Translations under genes and position numbers: made by a program | Part shown: positions 26,482-36,868 of the stretch, piece by piece | Layout: the number at the start of each line of letters is the position of its first letter | How positions within the stretch are numbered: position 1 is the stretch's first letter | Assembly (NCBI RefSeq): GCF_022539665.2 | Contig: NC_081340.1 | Span: 7,749,357-7,813,356 of the forward strand | DNA from: Daphnia carinata | Taxonomy: Eukaryota > Arthropoda > Branchiopoda > Diplostraca > Daphniidae | Direction: 5' to 3' | DNA: 64,000 nucleotides | Notes under the pieces: generated by a model | Database searches by the model: none | Told to the model about the DNA's origin: nothing | What the model saw: only the letters and a program-made list of their open reading frames with translations

Positions 26482-27934
26482 CTATGCAGACGGCTGTTTC
26501 CAGTTCTTAACTGTATTGAAACTTAGTAAGACGACACTTTCTAGCATTTCGAGATGTTCATTCTTCTCAATGTTGATGAAGACGGGAAGTGTTCCGAAGG
26601 CATATCTGATGGCGTTAAGCAAAGTATCACGATTCATTGCGTTTTTCAAGTGATCCCAGCGGATTATGGCTATTTTGGAAGCATTCCACACGTATTCAAA
26701 GCATTCGATGGTTCGAGATCGGACTTCTACCTCCTGAATTGCACGAAGTTGATTCATTGCAGAGGAGGAAAGCTCTAGTAGCCGCAAGAGCAGGGGCAGC
26801 AAAGATGGAACGGTTTGTACTAGTGAAGCCTGAGATCTTAGCAGGCGGGCCTCTTCGTAAATAGAGTCAATCGCAGACAAGGGCAGAGGCTGCACATTTC
26901 CACATGAATCTGCAAAATAAGACAAGTAAAGCTGCCATCCAAATCACTAACGAACCTTTTTTGTGTGCTATACCTTTTATAGGTGAACGCGCAGCCGGTT
27001 CAACGGCCAATCTACAACTTCGCAGTGACTGTCGTGGTTTTGGTGGAAGAACCGAACGAGCCGACTCCGAAGATGAGAATTCAGCGCTCTGGGATTCTTC
27101 CAGTTGCTGATCCTTTGGTTCGTACCCTCGCACCATTTCTTCGGTCCTCACATCCACGACAATAGGATCTAAAACAATAACAAATGTGCCAAATTCCAAA
27201 ATGTAAAGGCTATAGTGGAATTACCGAACGAATTCCGCTTTCTCTTTACGCCTCGTCGACCATTTTCAATGGAATCATTCCTGGATAATCTATTCTCTTC
27301 TCTTTCTGGAGCTATAACGCGTGAGCTGCGTAATCGACGAACCTCTAAGGATGTGTCGCATCCAGCTGGCTGATCAATCGACAAAGAGGTCGATTGGAAA
27401 TCCTCTTTAGGTTTGTGTGTTTTCATGTGTTTCTCCATATGCCCCTTTTGCGAAGACGCGTAATTACAGATGGTACAATTGAATTTCTTGACAAGCAAGT
27501 GATTCTTCTGATGGCTTTGGAGAACAAACACGTTACCGAAAATTCGTCCACAGGTTGTACATTTGCATCTGGGAATCGGCAATATGTAATATTTTATAAT
27601 TAGTAAGAATACAAAGTACTGATTTACGATTACCTTTTTTTCTTGTGCATCCGGGTCACGTGCATTTTTAAATTATTTTTCCATTTCGTACTGTATGGAC
27701 ACAGCAAGCAGGTGAACACCGCGCTTTTATTCAATGGCGATTCAGACGATGAGGCCGATGAAGCCGTCGTAGGCGAAAAAAGGTTCTGCTGCGTATGTGT
27801 CCTTAAATGCCCCTTTAGGGCCGCGAGCCATTTCGTGTTAAAAGGGCACACTGTGCAGTTAAATTTGCCTGCTTCTTTAGTCGAGTTCTTTTGAATTTTA
27901 CGTCGACGTCGGGTAGTATGGATTCGATCATGAC
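26482..27934 (-). CDS. C2H2 zinc-finger protein with a C-terminal helical domain (first exon unresolved)
   Basis: Probable nuclear DNA-binding protein. Exons 27934-27634, 27568-27225, 27168-26974 and 26909-26482 join in phase. The first carries two C2H2 fingers (CTVCPFNTKWLAALKGHLRTH and CLLCPYSTKWKNNLKMHVTRMH). The second carries two more (CTTCGRIFGNVFVLQSHQKNH and CNYASSQKGHMEKHMKTH) followed by a basic region, GVKRKRNSF. The third is acidic and polar. The fourth encodes an approximately 130-residue helical domain with LLPLLLRLLEL, IAIIRWDHL, FGTLPVFINIEKNEHLEML and FNTVKNW. The gene at 1880-3290 has the same finger exon phase and the same last domain, so the two are duplicates now about 25 kb apart. 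The exon at 27934 needs a leader exon leaving one base; I did not find it, so the start is open. Confidence 0.8.
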
Positions 27935-28183
27935 CTATCGTAATGAAATCAAACCTATTATTTAACACAATAATAATGCAAAACGACAAGATCAGGGATT
28001 CAGAAAAGAACGCTTAACTGACATGCTTCCGTCCCTTGGCGGAGTGGTTTACAACACTAGTATGTCATCACTTTTTGGATATCGGTATTAAAACTCGTCC
28101 ATCAACAAATAGTGGAGGTTACCAGCTTCATTTTTCAGGTGACAATAAAGTGGAACATATCCAAGTAAACACCCAAAAATTAC

Positions 28184-28357
28184 CTCAACGTTGCCATAGC
28201 TCTGGAGAAAAACGTTGGTACAAGCAAAAGAAGCAAAAGCTTGTAAGGCAAGTCCATCAATCTCATCGATATTGTGCATTGATTTCAAATGCGCGATAGC
28301 AGCTAAATAACATCTGTCGTGATGGTGCCGTAATCGCAGATTTACATTCCGAGACAT
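28184..28357 (-). CDS. Possible exon of unknown product between two zinc-finger genes
   Basis: An open frame starts MSRNVNLRLRHHHDRC at 28357 and reaches a good donor (GAG then GTAATT) at 28183. A usable acceptor lies just upstream. The composition (AAIAHLKSMHNIDEIDGLAL) looks protein-like. It does not match either neighbour, and its phase fits neither the exon ending at 28532 nor the one starting at 27934. It could be a first exon, a terminal exon continuing to 28088, or chance. Confidence 0.25.
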
Positions 28358-28531
28358 AGCACTAAATAAATTTCAAGCGAATCTCAGGTGGTTAAACCGT
28401 TAGCCTTTTAAACCTCTGTGAAACGGAAAGTGCATTCGACATCAGAAAGCCATTCTTTTTTTTTCCCGTTTTTTTCTACACAAATTCTCATAGGCTTTGC
28501 TGATTGTGAAGAGAGATACAAAGAATATTAC

Positions 28532-29892
28532 CAGTGATGTCTGCGGATTTAAATTATCAGGTCCACCTTCCATGGAGTCAATAAGCGGATATGATGGAGA
28601 CTGAGAAACCGATAACTGCTGGGAATGTGGACCTAGGAAATATAGGAAAAATGAATTAACGTTCCACCATCAAGTAGTTTTTTGTAACACTCACTCTTAT
28701 TTGGTTCCATTGCTTCGTGTTTTAGGTCATAAAGGTCATGTTCGTCTACGACAATTTGTTCGTGCTCTGGTTCAAGCGTCATTTGGTCAACAACTGGTGT
28801 AAGTGAATTACGCAATAATGGAACATGCTGAACTTCGACACCTCCTTCACTAGGCAAATTGTCTGGCAGTATTGGTTGACTAGACAATGGGAGAGCTGTT
28901 GGTTGATTATCTTCTTTATGTCTAAGTGCCTTGTGGTGATTCAAATTCCAAAGGCGTGAAGAAGCGTAATCACAGAAATTGCACTTGAATGGCTTTTGAC
29001 CAGAATGCACCGGCTGGTGCCGTCGAAGCAGATACGCGGATTTAAACACTTTATTACAAGTTGCGCATTGGAATGAAAGATCGCCATTTCTGAAAGATTT
29101 TTTGTCAATAAATGGTTTCAAATGGAAATAGACTTATTAATTTGTTTACTTTTGTCGGTGATTGTGGACCATACGCTTTCGACCGTTCATCTTGTCACTG
29201 AAATTGGTCCAACACGATTCCATAGTTATTCTATAATGGGTCCTTTTATGACGCCGAAGACTGTGTTCCCACCTTGTTTCAAACGGGCAGTTTGGACAAG
29301 TAAACGATGATTCTTTCAACTGAACATTTAACGGACTGTTCTGTTGAGGGGAATCGACAGGAGCTGACGAAGTCGAGGAGCATTCGTGTTTATTGCCTTC
29401 AATTTTATGCAGCTGACTATGGTGATCCCAATAATCTTTACGTGAAGTGGCGTAGTCGCAGATGCTGCAGATGAATTTTTTGAAACACGATTGTTTAGTC
29501 ACATGACGTCTGAGACTAGTTGGTTGGGTAAAAGAACATCCACAGACTTTGCATACAAATCTGAGACAGAGGTGGGAAAAAATGTAAGTTAGTAAAATTA
29601 AAAAGCAAAACTTTTTTAAACAAAAAAAAATGTATATATATATAAATGTAGATATCTACCGCCAGGTATGAGTGGCGGCTATATGCTGCCGTAAGGCCTT
29701 CTTGTCCGGATAAGTGATGCCACAGCACTCGAGAACACCGATCGTTGCTTTGTGGACTCTCTCGGCGTGCATTCGTAAATTGCTGCGCCAATCCGAACTG
29801 TAGGTACAAAGTAAACACGCAAAAGATGCCTTTCCTCGACGTAAATTCTTCTGTGTCTTTGATTTATCTTCATTTCTTGGAGAGTCAGCCAT
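28532..29892 (-). CDS. C2H2 zinc-finger protein (3' end unresolved)
   Basis: Probable DNA-binding protein. Exons 29892-29660, 29560-29150, 29089-28695 and 28632-28532 join in phase from an ATG at 29892 (MADSPRNEDKSK). Exon 1 has finger CLLCTYSSDWRSNLRMHAERVH and a partial second finger. Exon 2 has CKVCGCSFTQPTSLRRH, CSICDYATSRKDYWDHHSQLH and CPNCPFETRWEHSLRRHKRTH, then a decayed finger near its end. Exon 3 has CATCNKVFKSAYLLRRHQPVH and CNFCDYASSRLWNLNHH, then an acidic tail. Exon 4 adds about 33 polar residues. Exon phases match the two related genes at 1880 and 26482. Unlike them, no exon for the C-terminal helical domain was found downstream, so it has either lost it or ends in an exon I cannot place. 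Confidence 0.72.
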
Positions 29893-31143
29893 GACGTATA
29901 CGACAATCAGCCCTTTCACTAAAGAAACAAACAAAACGTAGAAACAATTGATTTAACAGAATAAAAATGATACGAAATGTTTTGAAAGTATGGGCTAGTT
30001 TGTTAAATCACTTTCAGCCTTTCACATCAAGGTACGGTTTACGAAAACAAGTATCCATTGGGTTTGCTAATTCCGGTACATATTTGTTAACGAATGCAAT
30101 AAATGGTTCGAATCTAACCATTAAAAGAATGTATCCAATCAAACAATAGCTGAATAACGTAAAAAAATAAATAAATAAAAAAAGGGTCTAAACAGAGGAT
30201 TCAACGCTCTCGTGTCCAGACGGATAATGAGTCTTCAAACGTTTGCGGATGAAAAATGGTTCAAGAATGGCTACGTAGACAGTGTTTTACATTTCTAGCT
30301 CCTCCCACTTAGCCTTCTTGTTACGCTAACTGGAGGTGACCTTTATCGCATGGAACGCCAAAACCAATAGTTTCAAGGATAGCGTAGGACGCAGAATTCA
30401 CACTAATGACCTACGAACAACTGCACAGGGAATTGGAAAACTCGACTCGTCTATAACGGAAAGAGGGGAGCTGCGTTAAAAAGGGATCAAGTTTAGATAC
30501 TGCACATTAAAAATGACATGGAAATCGATATTTTCAGGTAGTTCAACAGTGAGGCTGAAAATCTTGGTCAACAGCGCAAAACTAGGTGGCCTTGATTTTT
30601 TTTTACAGTGCATTCGTTATGTAATAGCCTTTTGAAAAAGACTCGATCATCAAGTAGAATTTAATAGGTGAAGGCCATTGCCAGTCTTTTCAGTATAGCT
30701 ATTGTGGATGAATGAACTTTTCGTGATATATATTTCTAAATGGAAGAAAATGATTAAAGGAAAAAGCTTTAATTACTCTGATCGAGCTGACGGCAGGGAG
30801 GTCTCGCCTGACCAGGTGGGCCAACTTGTTGCACCGAAGCCAAGCGATCTGTTTTGTCAGCAATCCAACATGCGATTTCCTGAAACGTGTGGTTAGCCCT
30901 AATAAATACAAGGTATTATAAAGCTAAAAATGTTAACTCTGAAGGCATAAATATTAACCAGGAAAATAATGAAACTACCTAACTTCTGAAACTTAAAATT
31001 CTTCGAGGAAAGAAAAGCTAGAAGTTACAGAAAATTTTTGTTGATTTGCTATTTGCACACAATGTGCGTTGACAAATTTCTAAATCGAACTGAAGGATAC
31101 CTTTGTCAATAAGATGTGAAGTTAAGAAATATCGTAAGCTTAC
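29893..31143. other. Non-coding stretch upstream of a zinc-finger gene
   Basis: No gene recognised. It contains the presumed promoter of the gene starting at 29892. Short open frames at 29967-30149 and 30699-30911 have no family features. Confidence 0.35.
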
Positions 31144-31581
31144 TTATAGACAGTGGAGTTTCCAATTCACTATGTCGAGACTGTCTAGAATGGCACGTTC
31201 CAACATCTACAAAGGTTCACCTTTCTCCATGTTAAGGAATACTGGATGTGCTCAGCACGCATGCATACTGAAGAGCATCGAGCGGAGCTTAGCGATTCAT
31301 TGAGCACTCGAGGTTACCTAGCGAACAATAGCCAATTTTTAGATGCTTCTGACGTAGTTGAATCATTCTATGGCTTCTAAGAACGAGTTTCTAACTCTAG
31401 TGTCAGTGTTCTTCCACGAATTTGGTTCGTAATGAAAGCCAATAATTCCAGCGAACGTTGGAACTGAGGCAACAAAGACACGACTATTGGTAGCGATGTT
31501 TGTGGCCTTAAATGGCGGTTTTCGCTGCGAATCGGGTTAATCATCGGGGGTCGATAACACAGACGTGAGATGAACAAGAAC
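31144..31581 (-). pseudogene. Decayed copy of the zinc-finger genes' C-terminal helical domain exon
   Basis: Read on the minus strand from an intact acceptor at 31582, this exon matches the last exons of the genes at 26482 and 1880 along most of the domain. Shared pieces are SLPIVVSLL (against SLVQTVPSLL), LELLA, a KLAIVR segment (against KIAIIR), HPVFLNMEKGEPL (against LPVFINIEKNEHL), then MLE and VNWK. There is one frameshift near 31385 and six in-frame stop codons after it. The gene is therefore dead in this part. No matching finger exons were found upstream. Confidence 0.8.
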
Positions 31582-31668
31582 CTGAAAGAAAAAAAACGAA
31601 GAAAAAAAATTATGTCAAGTTTGATACCTGAAATCTTGTAACTAAACCCTTCTCTACTGTTAACGTAC

Positions 31669-31959
31669 CACAACATGAACAATGAATTTGCTTGGTCAAC
31701 TCGTTGCCCTGGGGAAAAACTCCAATCACACGTTCTAGGCCTTCTAGTCCATTTTTTAAATTTCAAGAGAAGCAGGGCTGACAGCAAACACTTTTGGTTC
31801 TTCCATTAAATCTGCACGGGGATTGCAGTTATTGATTTCAATTTGTACCAAAGGTTTAGGATGTTCAGGACAACACAGGCAATTCAGCTACCAGCTTCCA
31901 CTGCAAGCATGACATGGCTTTTGCTTGCTGCAATTCAGTTTAAGCTGTTCCTCCATAGC
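31669..31959 (-). pseudogene. Decayed exon of unknown protein next to the zinc-finger relic
   Basis: Both splice signals survive: an AG acceptor before 31959 and a GTACGT donor after 31669. The length, 291, is a multiple of three. One frame reads like protein, with CSKQKPCHACSGSW, LNCLCCPEHPKPLVQIEIN, CNPRADLMEEPKVFAV and SPASLEI, but is cut by a stop after SGSW and several more near its end. An 87-base gap separates it from the exon at 31581, so it may be an upstream exon of the same dead gene. I do not recognise the family; the Cys and His spacing hints at a metal site. Confidence 0.5.
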
Positions 31960-33386
31960 CTAAAGAGATACAAGAAATTCAACTATTAGTTTTTACAGAA
32001 TATGATGCAAAGGGACAAGAATAACTTACATAGTTGACCAAACATTTGTTTTGACAATTTCTTGACCTAAATTTCAATTTCATTTTGTTCAGAAGCCAAA
32101 GCACTCCCGTAGAACAAACAAATGATACAGTAGTGGGCTTGAAATATAGGCAACAGATGTACTTTCAGATTTCAAAATCTTTAATGTTAACTCCTAAGAA
32201 TGTGATCTTGTGGACAATGATGCTAAAATGTTTGGAAAAAATATGTGTTTAAAAGTATCAGACTGTAAATGTCAATGAATCAAAGGCATAAAAATATTAT
32301 AATTTCTGTCTACTCTGTTACTTGAGAACAACAAAACACATTCTGTCAACAGAATCGTTTGTCCTGTAAACATTTAAGTACTAACCATGCCTACATAAAA
32401 GATAATTCATCAAAGTGTAATTTTTTTCTATATTATTGAAAATGACTGAGCATGTTATTCCACTGTCTTAGCAAATTCAGTCAGACTTTGTAAAATTACA
32501 AACAGTGGTGGTAGATAAAAACAATTTGAAATTTTGTTGCATTCAACAACAGATGTAATTAATGCAAGTGCACAGCCAGGTATTAAGCTAATGCAATATG
32601 TGATTTAGTAATTTCTTAATTCGTTAGAACACCTTGCATGTCTCTATATGACTGTTGAATAAATTCAAAAATCATATTTCTGGTTAGATGGGCCTGCATA
32701 ACAATACCTGAAATAATACTTGTGCACTATGTAATTGGTTCCCACGGAAATGGATGAAAGGACTAGTATTATATACGTCTACGGTGATACACAAGCAAGC
32801 TGATGGATTGGAATGAACGCCACCATACCGTACACTATCTCTCATTTCGAAAGTGTTATGCAAATTGAACAACAAATTCACGAATTGCAACATTGCCAGT
32901 AGTGCTGCATTCGATTCTTTTGTGAAATCCCCAACCTTTTATGCAACAATTTGTGTCACTTTTACTTTCAATTTTTTATCGTTAAGCTTTATTGCGTGTT
33001 TTTTTAATACAAGCATTTGTGTAACTTTGATAAATAATGTTTGAAACTGGCGCTCAAATAGAACCATGCGCAGCGCCATTTAAAAGTGGTGAATAAACCC
33101 GAAAACTGAACCGTCGTCTGCCGAATCATAACAAGCAAGGATTTCTCGACAAACTGGTTTTTCAGTCGGTAAAAGTAATTTTTGAAAATATTAATTGTTG
33201 GATAGAGAATTAGACTTCAACCTTTACCCAAAATATAATTATTACATCTTCTGTGACTTTATTCCTATGGTTTTATCCAGTTAGTGCCATTAGTTTTCCA
33301 CTAGTGAGGAAAATGTTCCTGATAAAATTATATGATAACTTACTACTTTAAAATCATTTTTGTTGCTTTCAAGGGAGGAGATTGAG
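31960..33386. other. Non-coding stretch; UBA3 promoter and leader at its right end
   Basis: No coding exon recognised. A plausible untranslated first exon of UBA3 ends with a donor (GTAAAAGT) near 33170, with the acceptor AAG just before 33376. Confidence 0.4.
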
Positions 33387-36300
33387 ATGAGCACCACTAA
33401 CTGGAATGGCAGATGGTTCCACTTGAGGAAAGTTTTGGAACGAGGTGGGCCTTTGGCTCACCCAGATTTCCAGGCCTCGAATGAGACTCTCGATTTCTTG
33501 CTGGACAACTGCAAGGTTAGTACATCAAACAAAAAAGATCATACTGATTTAAATTTAAGAATTAATTAAGTAAAATCTCTTGTGCTTTAATGTATTTTTG
33601 TGTTCACCCTTTGTCTCCTACTCCTTTAGATTCTTGTTGTTGGGGCTGGCGGTTTGGGTTGCGAGTTGCTCAAGAATTTAGCTCTAATGGGCTTCCGCCA
33701 GCTTCACGTAATCGATATGGATACTATCGACGTTTCTAATTTGAATCGACAGTTCCTGTTCCGTCACTCGGATGTTGGGAAACCGAAAGCTGAAGTCGCT
33801 GCCAACTTTATCAACCAGCGCATCCTCCATTGCAACGTCACCCCGTATCCTTTTCGTATATACTACGGCCGATTAGTTTGCTGGCCAGTAGTGCCACGTT
33901 TAATCGATTTTTCTTACAATTTCAATTACATTCGCTCGATTAACTACAGTTCTTACTTGTGATAATGTCGTCCTTAACTATGCTCTGGCAAACTTTTGTC
34001 CGCTTCTAGGTACTACGCCAAAATTCAGGACTACGATACCAGCTTCTACTCGCAATTCCACGTCGTCGTCTGCGGGCTGGATTCGATTATCGCTCGGCGC
34101 TGGATCAACGGCATGTTGATCAGCCTCCTCTCTTACGAAGACGGAGAACTCGACCCTTCGAGGTACTTACTATTATGCCGTCATCATGTGATGTTTTTGC
34201 AACCTGAATGCCCATTCAGAGATTTTATTCGAATTCCTTCCGATAAACATCGGGTTATGTCTGTATGCCGGAAGGTTGAAGGACAGTCGTATCTCATTGG
34301 GAAAATAAGAGTTCCGGTCATGTTTCAAAGGGTTGAAAAAAGGTGGCCAGCTCTCCACTAGACTTTTGTCTGTACTGGATACCGTGCCAGATGTAGTCTC
34401 ACGCTGACCATTTCTTTTGACGTCTTTTCTTCTTTTTTCCTTTTTTCCTAGCATTATCCCATTGGTGGACGGCGGAACTGAGGGATTCAAAGGCAACGTT
34501 CGAGTGATATTGCCAGGAATGAACGCTTGCATCGAGTGCACTTTGGATCTGTTCCCACCTCAAGTATTAAACTATCTTCCCCTCCCACTAGCAGCTATAT
34601 AGTTTTTCTTTTGGACTCATTTCAAAAGTCGTCACTCCTTTTTATTTGATAGCATTTGTTTGCGGATTGGTTTTCATTCTTTCCTTTATAGTGTCCTTTG
34701 TATTTTGTTATTTTCATTTCTTTTTTTTTTTCTGAAAAAACAAAAAAAAAACGCCCACAGATCAGCTTCCCGCTGTGCACCATTGCTCATACGCCTCGCT
34801 TGCCGGAACATTGCATCGAATACGCTCGACTTCTACAGTGGCCTAAAGAGAATCCGTTCGGAGAGGACGTTGCGATCGATGGCGACGATCCAAATCATGT
34901 GATTTCATTTCATTGCTAGATCTATTCTTTACTATCACCCCCCTCCACCTTTCCTCTCGTGCCCGCTTACCCCTTTTCGTATTCTCTTACATTCCACCCC
35001 ACTTACGATTCTTATGTTGTTTTTTTTCTTTCTTTCTCATATGTGTTACATGTCGCAAGATTTCCTGGATTTACGAGAAAGCCCTGCAAAGAGCCAACGA
35101 ATACGGTACGTAATATAGTCTTCCATATATTCATTCCCATTTTTTTTTCTTCGATTGACGATCGTTGAAGCGTTACGTAGCCCAAGATTTGATTTGATTT
35201 TATTACTACGCTTTTCATGAGGGTCTTTTTCCTGTCGGTACGAAAAGAAAGAAATGTCTTTCTTATTTTTTTTTTTTTTTTGTATGTCTAGTGTTCTTTG
35301 ATCGATTTTAGACTTTCTCGTTTCTGTTTAGGAATTCTGGGAGTCACGTATCGTTTGGCCCAAGGGGTTGTTAAGCACATCATTCCCGCCGTGGCGTCAA
35401 CAAATGCGGTTGTGGCCGCTGCTTGCGCTTTGGAAGTTTTCAAGTTGGCCTCATCTTGCGCCCCTAAATTGGACAACTACATGGTTTTCAACGATACCGA
35501 TGGTGAGCGACATTCGGCAAATTTTCTCTCTCTCTCTCTCTCTCGCGCCTCCCTTTCCCCTTATTTTCAAAGCAGTTGCACGCCGACCGTTATTTATAGT
35601 CAAGTGTTGTGTTCCGTTCTAGCGATTCGCGGACGCCACGTTACGCACTTGGTCACGCTTTTTTCTCTCTGCCTGTGTTGCCCTCTTCTTTTTTTTTTTC
35701 TTGTATGTATATTTATTCTTTTCTATTCTCTTCCGCAATTCTGGTGGCATATTTTGTTTCGTGACCCGTCGCCACTGGTTCTGACTCCCTTTGTCTCGGC
35801 ACATCCACAGGGATTTATACTTACACGTACGCAGCGGAAAGGAACGAGAATTGCGTGGCCTGCTCGCAGATCCCCAAAGATTTGGTTTTCCATGAAAATA
35901 CACGGCTGAGCGAAGTGATGGAACACCTATCGACGACCTACCAGATGAAGGGACCGGGCGTGACGACCACCGACAAACAGGGCCGTAACCGCACGCTCTA
36001 CTTGCCCAACGTTAGCAGCATCGAAGAGCGAACGAGACCTAATCTCAAGAAAACACTCAAAGGTGCCACTAATAGTTTTAACGGCCGTCACGAGTCGCTT
36101 CCATCTTGGCGCTTTGCTCATTCCGCTCGTGTTTTATTATCCACTTGGTCGTCATCCACCGTCTCCGCTGACTTCGTATATATTTATAATTTAAAAATTG
36201 GGACAAAAGGAACTTTGTGCTGGCCAGCAAAGCAGAGATTAGTTCACGACTTACAACAACAAAAAAAAATTCCCGCAAGCCTATCTCTATTGCCCAGAGT

Positions 36301-36447
36301 CTATTTTCTCATGTATAATTTTGGATTTTTTGTTTTTATTTATTAGAGCTGGAGCTGAAAGATGGTGCGCAGTTGATCGTAGCTGACGTGACCTCGCCAA
36401 ACTCTATCGAATTCCACTTGAAGTTGCACGCCTCGATGGATACATAG
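33387..36447 (+). CDS. UBA3: NEDD8-activating enzyme E1 catalytic subunit
   Basis: UBA3 pairs with NAE1 (APP-BP1) to adenylate NEDD8, hold it as a thioester and pass it to UBC12, activating cullin-RING ligases. Nine exons join in phase: 33387-33515, 33630-33844, 34010-34162, 34452-34563, 34761-34898, 35060-35105, 35332-35502, 35811-36062 and 36347-36447. They give 438 residues, against 463 in human. Visible landmarks: ATP site [56 protein letters not shown], and two CxxC pairs of the zinc site (CIEC and CVAC). The catalytic cysteine lies in [16 protein letters not shown] (codon at 34776), followed by [19 protein letters not shown]. The C-terminal ubiquitin-fold domain that recruits UBC12 starts after [15 protein letters not shown]. 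The start is the first ATG after an acceptor at 33375; an upstream coding exon cannot be excluded. Intron 2 looks U12-type. Confidence 0.95.
33845..34009 (+). other. Putative U12-type (minor spliceosome) intron in UBA3
   Basis: The donor reads GTATCCTTT, a full match to the U12 5' splice site of the GT-AG subclass. TCCTTAAC at 33971-33978 matches the U12 branch-site core. The branch A to acceptor distance is about 32 bases, longer than usual. The other UBA3 introns have ordinary U2 donors. Confidence 0.65.
35527..35544 (+). repeat. (TC)n microsatellite in a UBA3 intron
   Basis: About nine TC units just inside the intron after the donor at 35503. Confidence 0.8.
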
Positions 36448-36862
36448 TGCTGCCGCCCAAAACCTTCCCCGCTTTAGGACTATCTCGGCGTTTAAGAAGG
36501 AAAAAAAACAACGAAAAAAAGCTGCTATCGCTGTCGGAATAGAAACGTCTGTTCTGTATTACTCGTGGCGCTTGCTACCACTACGTTCGTTGGCGAAAAA
36601 AAAAAAAAAAAAAAAGTGGGAGGGAGAAAGTGTGTATCTGTACTGGTGATCTACTGTTGCTTACCGTGTAACTAACTATATATATACAATGCGACCCTAT
36701 TCAACACGGTCTCGACTTTGCCGGGCCCAATTCTAGTGACCTATTCATTGCGTTGCCTTGTCCTAGACGGGCAAACACACAGCCGCCAATGTACCGGCTC
36801 TTTGGTTGGATTCCCATTTAGCCATTCGATCTAAAAGGTTGAACATCAAACAACGTCAACAA

Positions 36863-36868
36863 AATAAA
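36863..36868 (+). promoter_or_regulatory. Candidate polyadenylation signal of UBA3
   Basis: AATAAA on the plus strand, 416 bases past the UBA3 stop codon at 36447, followed by a GT-rich stretch further down. Confidence 0.4.

Noticed and set aside
30699-30911. Minus-strand frame that might be another zinc-finger relic
   Set aside because: No C2H2 spacing and no match to the helical domain in any frame.
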